A stretch of DNA of 64,000 nucleotides from Stenotrophomonas mori (GCF_023556335.1 NZ_JAIKTS010000001.1:1-64000), one strand, 5' to 3'. Positions 41,050 to 50,450 are shown, numbered from the stretch's first letter. Program-made: numbers and translations. The notes: generated from the sequence alone by a model not told the origin.

Positions 41050-43434
41050 TCAGAAGCGGGCGTTGAAGCTCAACCAGAAACTGCGTGCCTTGTCCTTGTT
41101 GTTGTAGTCGTCGAAATACAGCACTTCGTTGCCGCCGTCGGCATAGGCGCCGTCACCGTCCAGGTCGGTGAACACGGTGCGGTAGGTGGTGAAGTCGCGG
41201 TCGAACAGGTTGTTGATGCGCGCGTGCACGGTCAGCCACTCGGTGGCCTCGAAGGACGCGCCCAGGTGGAACACGGTGTAGTTGCGGTAGTACAGCGGCT
41301 GGCCGGTGACCGTGCTGACATCGTTGAAGCGCTTGGAGCGCGCTTCGCCGCTGAGGAACAGGTTGAAGCGTTCGCTGGCACGCCAGTTGAAGGTGGCGTT
41401 GGCCATGTGCTTGGCGCTGTTGCCCAGCGGCAGGCCCTTGCGGGCGCCGCTCTTCTGCTCGCTGTCGGTGTAGGTGTAGTTGGCGCGCAGGTCGAACGCG
41501 TCGCTGATCGCCCAGCGGCCGGCCACCTCGGCCCCCTGGATCACCACCTCGTCGATGTTCACCGTCTTGCTGCTGGTGGCATAGCCCAGCTCCGCGTACT
41601 CGCCGGTGCTGGTGCAGTCCAGGGCCAGCCCGGCGCCGCACGGCTGGGAGGAGATCTTGTCGTCGAAGGCGTTGTGGAACAGGGTGGCGTTGAAGGCGTG
41701 CCCGTCCGGATGCTGCCAGTAGACCGCCAGCTCGGTGCTGGTGCTGGTCTCCGGCTTCAGGTCGGGATTGCCGAACATCGGCGAGGTGCCCTGGCCGCCG
41801 AAGCCGGTGACGCCGTCGTACAGCTGGGTGGTCTTGGGGGTCTTGAAACCGGTGCTGACGCCGCCCTTGACCGTCCAGCGCGCGTTGACGGTGTACACGC
41901 CGTACAGGCGCGGGCTCAGGTGGTCCCCGAACACGTCGTGGTTGTCGTAGCGCAGGCCGTAGGTGATGGCCAGCGGCGCGAGCACGGTCCAGGTGTCCTC
42001 GGCGAACAGCGAGTACATGTTGTGCTCCTGCCTGCGCCCGGGCGTGCCGGCCTCCATGCCGAACACGCCGTCGGTCAGTTCGCCGCGGATCACCTGGGTG
42101 CCGAACACCGCGACGTGCTCGCCGGCGGCCTGGAACGGGAGGTCGATCTTCGCGTCCAGGGTGTACTGCGCGCTTTCCAGCGTGCGCTTGGCGCGGGGCA
42201 GGAATGCCTGCTCGGCCGCGGCGCGGCGCTGGGCCTCGTCCAGCCCGGCGTAGGCACCGGTGCCGTTGAGCATCTGCAGCAGTTCGCGGCGCTCGGCGAC
42301 GGTGAACGGCATGGTGCGGCCGTCGTTGTTGGTGGCCACGTGCGACAGCGAGACGGCGCTGTTGCCGAATGCCCAGTTGCCCTCGTGGGTCAGCGACCAC
42401 GCATCGCGGGTGAACGCCTGGCGCGGGCCGTAGCCCACCCGCGGATCGGCGCGGGTGCAGGTGCCGAGGCTGATGCAGGGGCCGGCATTGCCGCGCCAGA
42501 TGCTGTTGATGTTGTCCACGGTGCCGACCGGGTACTCCTCCACGCCCTGGTCGTTGATCTTGATCGCGTTGTCGTACTCCTGGCGCGAGGTGTCGTAGTC
42601 CAGGGTGAGGGTCTGCGCATCGGTCGGCGTCCAGGCCAGGCTGAGGCCGCCGGCCTTGTTGGTGTTGTCCACGGTCTTGCCGCCGCCGCCGAAGCCCAGC
42701 GCGCGGTTGTGCTCGACGCCGGCCGGATCGGTGACCGGCGAGTACGTCGGATTGGAGGCCTTGCGGTCGTACCAGCTGGCGCGCGCGCTGAGGTTCAGCA
42801 CGCCCGGCAGCAGCGGGCCGGTGACGAACAGGTCGGCGGTGGTGTCGTCGCCGAACTCGCTGTTGCTCTCGACGGTGCGTGCCAGCGTGGCCGAGCCGTG
42901 CCAGCGGTCGAGCGTGCGCTTGGTGATGATGTTGATCACCCCGCCCATCGCGTCGGCACCGTACAGGGTGGACGCCGGGCCGCGGATCACCTCGATGCGC
43001 TCGATCGCGTCCAGCGGCGGGATGTGGTTGAACTGGTTGCCGCCGAAGTTGTTCGGGTAGATGTCGCCGTGGTTGTTCTGGCGCCGGCCGTTGACCAGGA
43101 TCAGGGTGTAGTCCGAGCCCATGCCGCGCATGGAGATGCTGCCCTGGCCGGTCTTGTCGCGGGTCTCGCCGACGTCCACGCCTTCCAGTTCACGCACCGC
43201 ATCGAGCAGGGTCATGTACGGACGCTTGGCCAGCTCCTCGCGGGTGATGACCGAGATGCTGGCCGGCGCATCGGTGACCTTCTGTTCGAAACCGCTGGCG
43301 GTGACCACCACCTTGTCCAGCGTGGTCGGGTTGCCACCGCCGTTGGCGAGGGCGGTGACGGGCAACGCGGCGAACACCGCGGTGGCGAGCAGGTGGCGGG
43401 AAACGGGGGCACGACGATGGTGGCGCTTGGCCAT
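41050..43434 (-). CDS. TonB-dependent receptor, siderophore/iron type (CirA/FepA-like)
   Basis: 794 residues. A signal peptide (SRHLLATAVFAALPVTALA) is followed by the TonB box-like TTLDKVVVTASG. The plug PASISVITREELAKRPYMTL continues into GQGSISMRGMGSDYTLILVN and IERIEVIRGPASTLYGADAM, closing in GGVINIITKR. The barrel ends SFWLSFNARF. The plug is of the CirA/FepA type used for catechol or other ferric siderophores. GAGG 6 nt before the ATG supports the start. It is preceded by a small membrane-protein gene and a possible Fur box, and followed by the Fur-controlled PepSY operon. Confidence 0.93.
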   Translation of the reverse strand: MAKRHHRRAPVSRHLLATAVFAALPVTALANGGGNPTTLDKVVVTASGFEQKVTDAPASISVITREELAKRPYMTLLDAVRELEGVDVGETRDKTGQGSISMRGMGSDYTLILVNGRRQNNHGDIYPNNFGGNQFNHIPPLDAIERIEVIRGPASTLYGADAMGGVINIITKRTLDRWHGSATLARTVESNSEFGDDTTADLFVTGPLLPGVLNLSARASWYDRKASNPTYSPVTDPAGVEHNRALGFGGGGKTVDNTNKAGGLSLAWTPTDAQTLTLDYDTSRQEYDNAIKINDQGVEEYPVGTVDNINSIWRGNAGPCISLGTCTRADPRVGYGPRQAFTRDAWSLTHEGNWAFGNSAVSLSHVATNNDGRTMPFTVAERRELLQMLNGTGAYAGLDEAQRRAAAEQAFLPRAKRTLESAQYTLDAKIDLPFQAAGEHVAVFGTQVIRGELTDGVFGMEAGTPGRRQEHNMYSLFAEDTWTVLAPLAITYGLRYDNHDVFGDHLSPRLYGVYTVNARWTVKGGVSTGFKTPKTTQLYDGVTGFGGQGTSPMFGNPDLKPETSTSTELAVYWQHPDGHAFNATLFHNAFDDKISSQPCGAGLALDCTSTGEYAELGYATSSKTVNIDEVVIQGAEVAGRWAISDAFDLRANYTYTDSEQKSGARKGLPLGNSAKHMANATFNWRASERFNLFLSGEARSKRFNDVSTVTGQPLYYRNYTVFHLGASFEATEWLTVHARINNLFDRDFTTYRTVFTDLDGDGAYADGGNEVLYFDDYNNKDKARSFWLSFNARF

Positions 43435-43559
43435 GGCAGACCTCGGGAAAAATGACGACAGACAGGCACCCGGCCGGCCGTTGGCGGGCCGGCGGCGGTG
43501 CGGTGGAAAACGGAGGGAAAGGGCGTGCCGGCGGTGCAGCCGGTCACGACGCGGGCGCG

Positions 43560-43955
43560 TTACGCCGCCGGTGGCGCCTGACCGTGCTGCAGGCGGAGTC
43601 CGCTCAGGCGGCGCGGTGCCGGGAGCGGCCGGGGCAGGGCCGGTGAGCGCACGACGGCCTGGAATGACGGCCGTGGCGGCCGTGGGCCGGCGGCCCGGCG
43701 GGCGGTGCGGGTGCGTTCGGAGCGGGAAGGCGAGGTGACGTCCTCACGCTCGACCATGCCGCCGCTGCCGGTGCGGTCTTCCGCGAGCAGCGCGGCACCG
43801 CCGGCCGCAACGGCCTGGGTGGCGGAGGCGATCCCCGCGACCTGCCAGGAGGTGGCCAGCAGCGACACCAGGAGCAGCACCCACAGGGCTGCCAGGCGCA
43901 CGGTGGTGCCGTGCACGGAGCAGACCAGGGACACGGGGCGCGGCGGACGCTGCAC
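43560..43955 (-). CDS. small exported or membrane protein of unknown function at head of iron operon
   Basis: 131 residues from a GTG at 43955 with GAGGA 5 nt upstream, a good ribosome site for so weak a protein. One hydrophobic segment (TTVRLAALWVLLLVSLLATS) is followed by a polar, arginine- and proline-rich tail that shows no domain. Similar short proteins precede TonB receptor genes in related bacteria, but I do not recognise the family. It lies between the putative Fur box at 44031 and the receptor gene. The C-terminal half may be little more than GC-biased coding drift. Confidence 0.5.
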   Translation of the reverse strand: MQRPPRPVSLVCSVHGTTVRLAALWVLLLVSLLATSWQVAGIASATQAVAAGGAALLAEDRTGSGGMVEREDVTSPSRSERTRTARRAAGPRPPRPSFQAVVRSPALPRPLPAPRRLSGLRLQHGQAPPAA

Positions 43956-44392
43956 GGATTTCCTCGATGGACGCCCAGGGCGTGGACGACGGCGCGGGAT
44001 TGTAGTTGGGATTCATTAGCCCTTGCAAACGAGAATCGATATTGATTGTCGCGATGGCCGCCGCGGTTCCGGTGACGCTGGGCGCAGGCGAGGGAACGGG
44101 GGCGGCAGCGGCGGCCGGGCATGCGCGGTGGGAGACCTGCGGCCGGTTGCGGGAGGTCGATGCTGGAATGCAGGGCCGGCCGTGCACGGCCTCCAGCGGC
44201 CGGGCCAGGACGGTGCTGCCTGCGCGATGGCCGCACGCGGGGGACAGAAACCGCGGGCGTGCGGTCCCGCAGGGGCGGCCGGCGCTCAGGCGTTGCCGTG
44301 GACGGGCAGGAACCGCGGTGGCGTGCGCGCCAGTGTCCGGGGATGCCGCTGCGCCGCGCGCCGGGCACGCGCGGCCGTGCGAGGCGTGCGTG
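43956..44392. other. intergenic region with possible Fur site, otherwise empty
   Basis: Contains the A/T-rich promoter-like patch near 44005-44055 for the iron operon. The rest (44056-44392) is GC-rich with short inverted repeats (GGCCGGCCGTGCACGGCC at 44172) and no supported gene. Confidence 0.5.
44031..44050. promoter_or_regulatory. possible Fur box at head of iron-receptor operon
   Basis: Three imperfect GATAAT-like hexamers in a row, GAGAAT-C-GATATT-GATTGT, in an otherwise GC-rich gap 75 bp upstream of the small exported-protein gene that leads to the TonB receptor gene. The match is weaker than the one at 40928. Confidence 0.4.
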
Positions 44393-44725
44393 TCAGTCGC
44401 GGTCGTCGCGCGACCAGATGCCGCCGTGCTCGCGCTTGATCGGGAACCGCGGCACCGCGGTGTAGGCCGGGGCGCACAGGGCGCGGCCGTCGCGGACGTC
44501 GAAGCGGGCGCCGTGCAGGACGCATTCGATGCTGCCCTCGGCCGGGTCGAAGGTGCCCGAGGACAGCTCGAACTCCTCGTGCGTGCACTGGTCCTCCAGT
44601 GCATACAGGTCGCCGTCGAGGTTGAACACCACGATCGGCGCACCGGTGACCTCGTCGAACCCGGTCTTCATTTCCCCGGGCAGCAGCTCCTCGCTGCTGC
44701 AGATGAAGGTCCAGACCGCGCTCAT
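44393..44725 (-). CDS. Rieske [2Fe-2S] ferredoxin-type protein
   Basis: 110 residues. The Rieske ligands are Cys47/His49 (CTHEEFELS) and Cys68/His71 (CVLHGARFD), with the usual GxFD spacing between. The size and motif fit the ferredoxin component of non-heme iron dioxygenases or a NirD-like redox subunit. No oxygenase gene is nearby, so its partner is unknown. Its ATG overlaps the stop of the acetyltransferase gene (ATGA), so the two are co-translated. Confidence 0.88.
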   Translation of the reverse strand: MSAVWTFICSSEELLPGEMKTGFDEVTGAPIVVFNLDGDLYALEDQCTHEEFELSSGTFDPAEGSIECVLHGARFDVRDGRALCAPAYTAVPRFPIKREHGGIWSRDDRD

Positions 44726-45258
44726 GCCACGGCCTCCAGCGGCTTCTCCAGGACTTCGAAGCGCAGGTCGTCGCGCTTGGGGATGCCGAAGCGCTCGTCC
44801 CCGTAGGGGAACGGTTTCTTGATCCCGGTGCGGGCATAGCCGCGCCGCTCGTAGAAGGCGATCAGTTCGTCGCGGCAGTCGATCACCGTCATCCGCATGC
44901 TCGGCAGCCGCCACTGGGCGCTGGCATGGCGCTCGGCGTACTGCATGACCTGCTTGCCGACGCCGCTGCCCTGCGCGGTGGGGCTGACCGCGAACATGCC
45001 GAAGTAGCCGTGCCCGTCCTCGTCGGCGATATGGCAGCAGGCCAGCAGCCGGCCGGCGCGCTCGGCCAGCAGGACCACGCTGCGCGGGCGTTCCAGCTGG
45101 ACGCGCAGGCTCTGCGCGTCGATGCGCTCGCCGTCGAGGATGTCGGCCTCGGTGGTCCAGCCGGCGCGCGAGGCGTCGCCGCGGTAGGCGCGGGTGACCA
45201 GGTCGATCAGGGCCGGAATGTCGGCGTCGGTGGCGGTGCGGAAGGTCAGCGTGTCCAT
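44722..45258 (-). CDS. GNAT family N-acetyltransferase
   Basis: 178 residues. FRTATDADIPALIDLVTRAY opens the fold; the acetyl-CoA loop is SPTAQGSGVGKQVMQYAE (Q/RxxGxG/A), and RMTVIDCRDELIAFYERRGY gives the C-terminal strand and helix. The substrate is unknown. It is upstream of, and translationally coupled to, the Rieske gene. Confidence 0.87.
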   Translation of the reverse strand: MDTLTFRTATDADIPALIDLVTRAYRGDASRAGWTTEADILDGERIDAQSLRVQLERPRSVVLLAERAGRLLACCHIADEDGHGYFGMFAVSPTAQGSGVGKQVMQYAERHASAQWRLPSMRMTVIDCRDELIAFYERRGYARTGIKKPFPYGDERFGIPKRDDLRFEVLEKPLEAVA

Positions 45259-45322
45259 GCCGCCATTGTAGGAGCCCGGCGGCCGTGGCGGGGTGAGCGC
45301 CGGCGCCTGGCGCCGGCGTGGA

Positions 45323-46171
45323 TCAGTGCAGCGGCGCGCGCGCGCTGCCGATGTCCACCAGCTGCCCGCGGACCTCGGCGGCGTCGCTGGCGTCCGGTTC
45401 GCGCTGCAGGTAGCGCGACAGGTCGGCGCGGGCGCCGGCCAGGTGGTCCAGGTGCAGGTAGGCCAGGCCGCGGTCGCGCAGGGCGTCGTTCTGGTCGGGC
45501 GCGAGCTTGAGGATGCGGTCGGCGCTGCGTGCGGCGCGGTCCCATTCTTCGCGCTCGGCATAGACCCCGTGCAGGTTGCGCAGGATGCGCATCAGGATCG
45601 CGCGCGGCGGCGCCGGGTCGAGGATCTGCGCCAGCACCTGGTCGTCGGGAGTTTCGCCGCCGAGGTTGCTGCGCGCGCGTTCGCGCAGTTCGTCCACGCC
45701 CAGCGGGCGGCCGCCGTTGAACGGGTCCATGACCAGCACCCCTTCATCCACCGGCAGCCGGACCAGGAAATGGCCGGGGAAGGAAATCCCCTCCAGCGGC
45801 AGGTCGAGCCGGCGCGAGACCTCCATCTGCACCAGCGCCAGCGAGATCGGGTTGCCGAGCCGGCGCGTGACCACTTCGTTGAGGTAGCTGTTGCGCGGGT
45901 CGTAGTAGGCGTCGTGGTTGCCGCTGTAGCCCAGCTCGTTGAACAGGTGGTGGTTGATCGCGGCGACCTTCAGCGGCCACTCGGCGATCGCCTCCACCTC
46001 CACCCGCAGGTGGTCGGCATGGGCCTGCAGGAGGCGGTCGTAGCGGGCCGGCTCCAGCTCCGGGTACTCGTCGCGTGCGATCAGCAGCGCCGTGGACAGC
46101 AGCGGCAGGGCTTCGTCGGCCAGTCCGGCCAGGTCGTCCCAGTGCGGCAGGGTGAGAGAGGTGTGGGGCAT
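45323..46171 (-). CDS. SirB1 family transglutaminase-like/TPR protein
   Basis: 282 residues. The SirB1/DUF core is GYSGNHDAYYDPRNSYLNEV, then RRLGNPISLALVQMEVSRRL, LEGISFPGHFLVRL and VMDPFNGGRPL. A TPR-like tail follows (LRNLHGVYAEREEWDRAARS, LAYLHLDHLAGARADLSRYL). Related proteins are annotated as transglutaminase-like regulators; the catalytic Cys position of true transglutaminases is not evident. The function is uncertain. Confidence 0.85.
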   Translation of the reverse strand: MPHTSLTLPHWDDLAGLADEALPLLSTALLIARDEYPELEPARYDRLLQAHADHLRVEVEAIAEWPLKVAAINHHLFNELGYSGNHDAYYDPRNSYLNEVVTRRLGNPISLALVQMEVSRRLDLPLEGISFPGHFLVRLPVDEGVLVMDPFNGGRPLGVDELRERARSNLGGETPDDQVLAQILDPAPPRAILMRILRNLHGVYAEREEWDRAARSADRILKLAPDQNDALRDRGLAYLHLDHLAGARADLSRYLQREPDASDAAEVRGQLVDIGSARAPLH

Positions 46172-46236
46172 GCCTTCAGCTTGGTGGCGGGGAGCGGCCG
46201 GTTCAAGCCGCGCGGCCGGCGCCGGCGCGCGGCGCT

Positions 46237-46692
46237 TTACCTGCCGTCGGGGATTCCCGGGCCGAAGCGCAGTTCGGCACCGTCGCGCAGGTCCATGCGT
46301 GCGGCCTGCCCGGCATTGAGTTCCAGCACATAGCGCGCCGGGCGGCCGCTCGGGTAGGGCGGGCAGGCATCGCCGGCCGAGCATGGCGGCGTGTCGCGGC
46401 GCTGGGCGACCAGGCGCCGCTGGTCGTCGAAGTAGAGGATGTCCAGCGGGATCTTGCAGTTCTTCATCCAGTACGCCTGCGGCGCTTCGGTGTCATGGAC
46501 GAACAGCATGCCGTGGTCGGCGTCCATGTGGTCGCGGAACATCAGCCCGCGCGCGCGCGTGGCGTCGTCCAGCGCCAGCTCCACTTGGAACCGGGTGCCG
46601 GCCAGTTCCACCCAGTGGCGGGCGTCGGCGCTGGCGCAGCCGCTGAGCAACAGCAGCAGGAGCAGGCCGGCGGCGCGGCGGAATGCGGACAT
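46237..46692 (-). CDS. DUF192 lipoprotein
   Basis: 151 residues. The start RRAAGLLLLLLLSGCASADA carries a lipobox (LSGC). DUF192 blocks follow: RFQVELALDDATRARGLMFR, MLFVHDTEAPQAYWMKNCKI and PLDILYFDDQRRLV. The family is a small periplasmic fold of unknown function, often found in high-temperature or stress contexts. It follows SirB1 on the same strand without an obvious shared role. Confidence 0.87.
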   Translation of the reverse strand: MSAFRRAAGLLLLLLLSGCASADARHWVELAGTRFQVELALDDATRARGLMFRDHMDADHGMLFVHDTEAPQAYWMKNCKIPLDILYFDDQRRLVAQRRDTPPCSAGDACPPYPSGRPARYVLELNAGQAARMDLRDGAELRFGPGIPDGR

Positions 46693-46752
46693 GGCGGGAT
46701 TCCGTGGAGGCGGGAAGGGCGTTGCGAACCTTCCCGGATGCGCGCCACGCCG

Positions 46753-47253
46753 TCAAGCGCCGGGCACCGCCCTGCCGGCAGCGGCGAGCCGCGCGAACAG
46801 CGTGCGGGCCTCGGCCTGCAGCGCGGCCCGCAGCGGTGCCGGTGGCTGCACGAACAGCTGGCAGGTGAGCGCCAGGGCGGCGGCGTCCAGCCCGAGCGGG
46901 TCGTCGGCCTGGCGGCCATGCAGGAAGAAGCGGTCGTACAGGTCCAGGCGGCTTTCCAGCAGGTGCTCGAACCATGCGCCGAGGCGGTAGGCGATATCGA
47001 AACCGGCCACCTGCCGCGGCAGGGGCCAGTCCGCCGGTAGCCGGCGCGGCGACAGGCGGGCGGTTTCCGCACCGTGCGCGTGCAGGTGGGCGCGGCAGGC
47101 GAGCCAGAAGCGGAACAGGCACAGTTCGGCGATCGCGTCCGGTGGCGCCGGATGCTGCCGCAGCAGGGCCGCATAGTGGCGGCGGTAGTCCACGCCCAGG
47201 TAGCTGCGGACGGATTCCTCGGTTGCCGCGGTCGCGGCGGGAACGCTCTCCAT
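46753..47253 (-). CDS. hypothetical protein, helical, no recognised family
   Basis: 166 residues, mostly alpha-helical in look: VRSYLGVDYRRHYAALLRQH, AELCLFRFWLACRAHLHAHG, AYRLGAWFEHLLESRLDLYD. No signal peptide, no membrane helix, no known motif. The ATG at 47253 has AGGAGG about 8 nt upstream, a good SD. It is divergent from an HTH regulator gene across an unusually A/T-rich 138-bp gap, which makes it a candidate target of that regulator. Confidence 0.6.
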   Translation of the reverse strand: MESVPAATAATEESVRSYLGVDYRRHYAALLRQHPAPPDAIAELCLFRFWLACRAHLHAHGAETARLSPRRLPADWPLPRQVAGFDIAYRLGAWFEHLLESRLDLYDRFFLHGRQADDPLGLDAAALALTCQLFVQPPAPLRAALQAEARTLFARLAAAGRAVPGA

Positions 47254-47315
47254 GACGGCTCCTCCTTGGCGGGGCGCGCGTGCCGGCGCCCGCGCAGCGC
47301 GTGGGTCCAGGGGGC

Positions 47316-47346
47316 AATGAAAGCAATTCGTTGATGTAAATGAAAG
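47316..47346. promoter_or_regulatory. A/T-rich direct repeats, candidate operator of the HTH regulator
   Basis: AATGAAAG occurs at 47316-47323 and again at 47339-47346, 23 bp apart (about two helical turns), in the most A/T-rich stretch of this region. It lies between the divergent hypothetical and HTH genes. Confidence 0.35.
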
Positions 47347-47391
47347 TAAATGGTGATTTCGCGATGAACGCGGTCCGTAACGTTGGCTGTC

Positions 47392-47781
47392 ATGAGCGAC
47401 GAGCGCTTCGAATTCTCCCGACGCCTGGCGCAGGCCATGATGGCGGCCGGCTACGAGCCGCGGCCGGCGGTGCTGTTCCGCCTGTTCAACGCGCGCTACA
47501 GCGGGCGCTCGGTGAGTTTCCAGAGCGCGTCGCGGTGGCTGGGCGGGCGTTCGATCCCGGAGCAGGACAAGCTGCGGGTGCTGGCCGAACTGTTCGGGGT
47601 CGAGCCGCAGGGGCTGCGCTATGGCGATACCCGGCGCATGGCCGAGGCCCGGGCCGAGTGGCATGCGGTGGGCACGCGCGAACGTGCGGTGATCGATGCC
47701 TTCCTTGCCCTGCCGGCACGCAAGCGCGAGCTGGTCGGGGAACTGGTGAAGGCGCTGGCCCAGACGCGGACCGACAGATGA
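47392..47781 (+). CDS. XRE-like helix-turn-helix transcriptional regulator
   Basis: 129 residues from the ATG at 47392. An N-terminal HTH of the phage-repressor kind: FSRRLAQAMMAAGYEPRPAV, LFNARYSGRSVSFQSASRWL, then RVLAELFGVEPQGLRYG. The remaining helical tail (residues 80-129) may dimerise. It is divergent from the hypothetical gene at 46753 and followed 37 bp later by the racemase gene, so it may also control it. The ligand is unknown. Confidence 0.78.
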   Translation: MSDERFEFSRRLAQAMMAAGYEPRPAVLFRLFNARYSGRSVSFQSASRWLGGRSIPEQDKLRVLAELFGVEPQGLRYGDTRRMAEARAEWHAVGTRERAVIDAFLALPARKRELVGELVKALAQTRTDR

Positions 47782-47818
47782 GCGCGCCGCGGGCCGCCCG
47801 CGCCGGCGGGTGCGGACG

Positions 47819-48514
47819 ATGAGGACGCTGGGCCTGATCGGCGGGATGAGCTGGGAATCCACCGTGCCCTACTACCGCCGGATCAACGAGGCGGTCCGCG
47901 AACGCCTGGGCGGGCTGCATTCGGCCCGGCTGATCCTGTTCAGCGTGGACTTCGACGCGGTCGAGCGCCTGCAGCGGGCCGGCCACTGGGACGCGGCCGG
48001 TGCGCTCCTGGCGCAGGCCGCGGTGGCGCTGCAGGGCGCGGGTGCCGAGGGCCTGGTGATCTGCACCAACACGATGCACAAGGTCGCCGAGCAGGTGCAG
48101 GCGGCGGTGTCCATTCCGCTGCTGCACATCGCCGACCCCACCGCGGCCGCGGTCAAGGCCGCCGGCCTTTCGAACGTCGGGCTGCTGGGGACGCGCTTCA
48201 CCATGGAACAGGCGTTCTACCGCGCCCGGCTGCAGGCGCGCCATGGCCTGGCGGTGCAGGTGCCGGAGGAGGCGGAGCGCGCCCGGGTGCACGCGATCAT
48301 CTACGAAGAGCTGTGCCGGGGCGTGGTCCGCGAGCCGTCGCGCCAGGTCTACCGGGAGGTGATCGCGGGGCTGGTGGCGCGGGGCGCCCAGGCGGTGATC
48401 CTGGGCTGCACCGAGATTGCCTTGCTGGTGGGGCCGGAGGATGCGCCTGTGCCGTTGTTCGACACCACCGCGCTGCATGCCGACGCCGCCGCGGCGTGGT
48501 CGCTGCAGGGCTGA
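47819..48514 (+). CDS. aspartate/glutamate racemase family protein
   Basis: 231 residues. The N-terminal GLIGGMSWESTVPYYRRINE is the Asp/Glu racemase signature. Both catalytic cysteines are present: Cys in GLVICTNTMHK and Cys in VILGCTEIALLV. It interconverts L- and D-aspartate (or a similar acid) without a cofactor; the YgeA-like subfamily also takes other amino acids. The ATG at 47819 is preferred to the GTG three codons earlier. It probably shares a transcript with the HTH regulator gene. Confidence 0.9.
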   Translation: MRTLGLIGGMSWESTVPYYRRINEAVRERLGGLHSARLILFSVDFDAVERLQRAGHWDAAGALLAQAAVALQGAGAEGLVICTNTMHKVAEQVQAAVSIPLLHIADPTAAAVKAAGLSNVGLLGTRFTMEQAFYRARLQARHGLAVQVPEEAERARVHAIIYEELCRGVVREPSRQVYREVIAGLVARGAQAVILGCTEIALLVGPEDAPVPLFDTTALHADAAAAWSLQG

Positions 48515-48534
48515 GCGGCCGGCCCGGAAACGCA

Positions 48535-48556
48535 ACGGCCGCCCGTGGGCGGCCTG
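48535..48556. terminator. possible bidirectional terminator between racemase and rpiA
   Basis: GGCCGCC-CGTG-GGCGGCC, a 7-bp GC stem, in the 72-bp gap between convergent genes. No T-run follows, so this is only a weak call. Confidence 0.35.
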
Positions 48557-48586
48557 CTGCTTCGCGTGGGGCCTGGCGCCGGCGGC

Positions 48587-49234
48587 CTACAGCACCTGCG
48601 GCGGCTCGCCACCGACGATGACCACGTCGGCCGGGCGGCGCGCGAACAGGCCGACAGTGACCACGCCCGGGATCTGGTTGAGCTGCTGCTCCAGTTTCAC
48701 CGGATCGGTGATGGACAGGTTGTGCACGTCCAGGATCAGGTTGCCGTTGTCGGTGACCACGCCGTCGCGCCATACCGGCTGGCCGCCGGTCAGGGCCAGG
48801 ATCTCGCGCGCCACCAGGCTGCGCGCCATCGGGATCACCTCCACCGGCAGCGGGAATCTGCCCAGCACCTTGACCTGCTTGCTCGGGTCGACGATGCAGA
48901 CGAACTGCTTGCTGGCCTCGGCGATGATCTTCTCGCGGGTCAGCGCGGCGCCGCCGCCCTTGATCAGGTTCCTGTTGCCGTCGCACTCGTCGGCGCCGTC
49001 CACATACAGCGACAGCCCGCCGGTGTGGTTCAGGTCCAGCACCTCGATGCCGTGGCCCTTGAGCAGGGCGGTGCTCTGCTCGGAGCTGGAGACCGCGCCT
49101 TCGATCTGGTCCTTGATGCGCGCCAGCGCCTCGATGAAGTAGGCGACGGTGGAGCCGGTGCCGACCCCGACGATCATTCCCTTCTGGACGTATTCGATGG
49201 CTTTTTCGGCGGCCAGGCGCTTGGCTTCGGACAT
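48587..49234 (-). CDS. rpiA: ribose-5-phosphate isomerase A
   Basis: 215 residues, normal length. Blocks are [16 protein letters not shown] (phosphate site), [40 protein letters not shown] and AALTREKI (catalytic Asp and Lys region). It interconverts ribose-5-phosphate and ribulose-5-phosphate in the pentose phosphate pathway. No partner is co-transcribed; about 120 bp separates it from the EVE-domain gene. Confidence 0.97.
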   Translation of the reverse strand: MSEAKRLAAEKAIEYVQKGMIVGVGTGSTVAYFIEALARIKDQIEGAVSSSEQSTALLKGHGIEVLDLNHTGGLSLYVDGADECDGNRNLIKGGGAALTREKIIAEASKQFVCIVDPSKQVKVLGRFPLPVEVIPMARSLVAREILALTGGQPVWRDGVVTDNGNLILDVHNLSITDPVKLEQQLNQIPGVVTVGLFARRPADVVIVGGEPPQVL

Positions 49235-49353
49235 GGTGGACTCGGTGACGGTGGAGGAATGTGTTTGTCTGCGGGAGCGGTTCCAGCCGCGAACGGGCTT
49301 GCCCGGGAGCGCGCCCTTCGCGGTCGCAGGCACGCCTGCGGAGGAGCGGGAGG

Positions 49354-49835
<482 letters not shown>

Positions 49836-49839
<4 letters not shown>

Positions 49840-50426
49840 GGATTCAACGGTTCCGGATGGAGAGTGGCCAGCTCGGTACAGAGGGCGTCGACCGCCACGT
49901 CCCAGTCGCGGGCGGGCAGCGACGGGACCTGCTGGACGGAAAAACCGACCCCGACCAGCCACGGCGGCGCGGCCTGGCGCTGCCGGAAAGCGAAGCTGCG
50001 ATCATACCAGCCGCCTCCCATGCCCAGCCGCCGCCCCTGTGCGTCGAAGCCCACCAGCGGGGCGACCACCAGCGCCATCTCCTCCGGGCGCAGCGCCTGT
50101 GCCGGGTCCACGTCCGGTTCCGGGATGCCGTAGCGGTTGTTGGCCAGCGGCTGCCCGGGTTGCCACGGCGCGAAGCGCAGCAGCCGGCCGTGCAGCACCG
50201 GCAGGCAGTAGGTCTGGCGTGGCGGCAGCTGCATCTGCCAGCGGTGCAGCGCGATCTCGCCGTCCATCGCCCAGTAACCGGCGACATGGCCGGCGACCCC
50301 GGCGAACGGCAGGGCGAGCAGGCGCGCGGCCAGGGTCTCGGCGGCGGCGATGCGCGCGGCCGGGGCGATGTCGCGGCGGCGCTGGCGCAGTTGCTGGCGG
50401 AGGTCCTGGCGGTCGTCGTAAGTCAT
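49836..50426 (-). CDS. ygfA: 5-formyltetrahydrofolate cyclo-ligase
   Basis: 196 residues from the ATG at 50426. RQDLRQQLRQRRRDI at the N-terminus, GYWAMDGEIAL, LRFAPWQP, RYGIPEPD, and the ATP/folate block GFDAQGRRLGMGGGWYDR followed by GVGFSVQQVPSLPARDWDVA. It turns 5-formyl-THF into 5,10-methenyl-THF. As in E. coli, it lies downstream of 6S RNA, with zapA beyond. A longer in-frame start at 50558 reads through repeat-like DNA and is not used. Confidence 0.93.
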
Positions 50427-50450
50427 GGGCGTGAGTATGCGGGAGGCCAG

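Noticed and set aside
44006..44806. 266-codon open frame on the plus strand over the Rieske and acetyltransferase genes
   Set aside because: Antisense to genes with clear iron-sulfur and acetyl-CoA motifs; no domain in its own frame.
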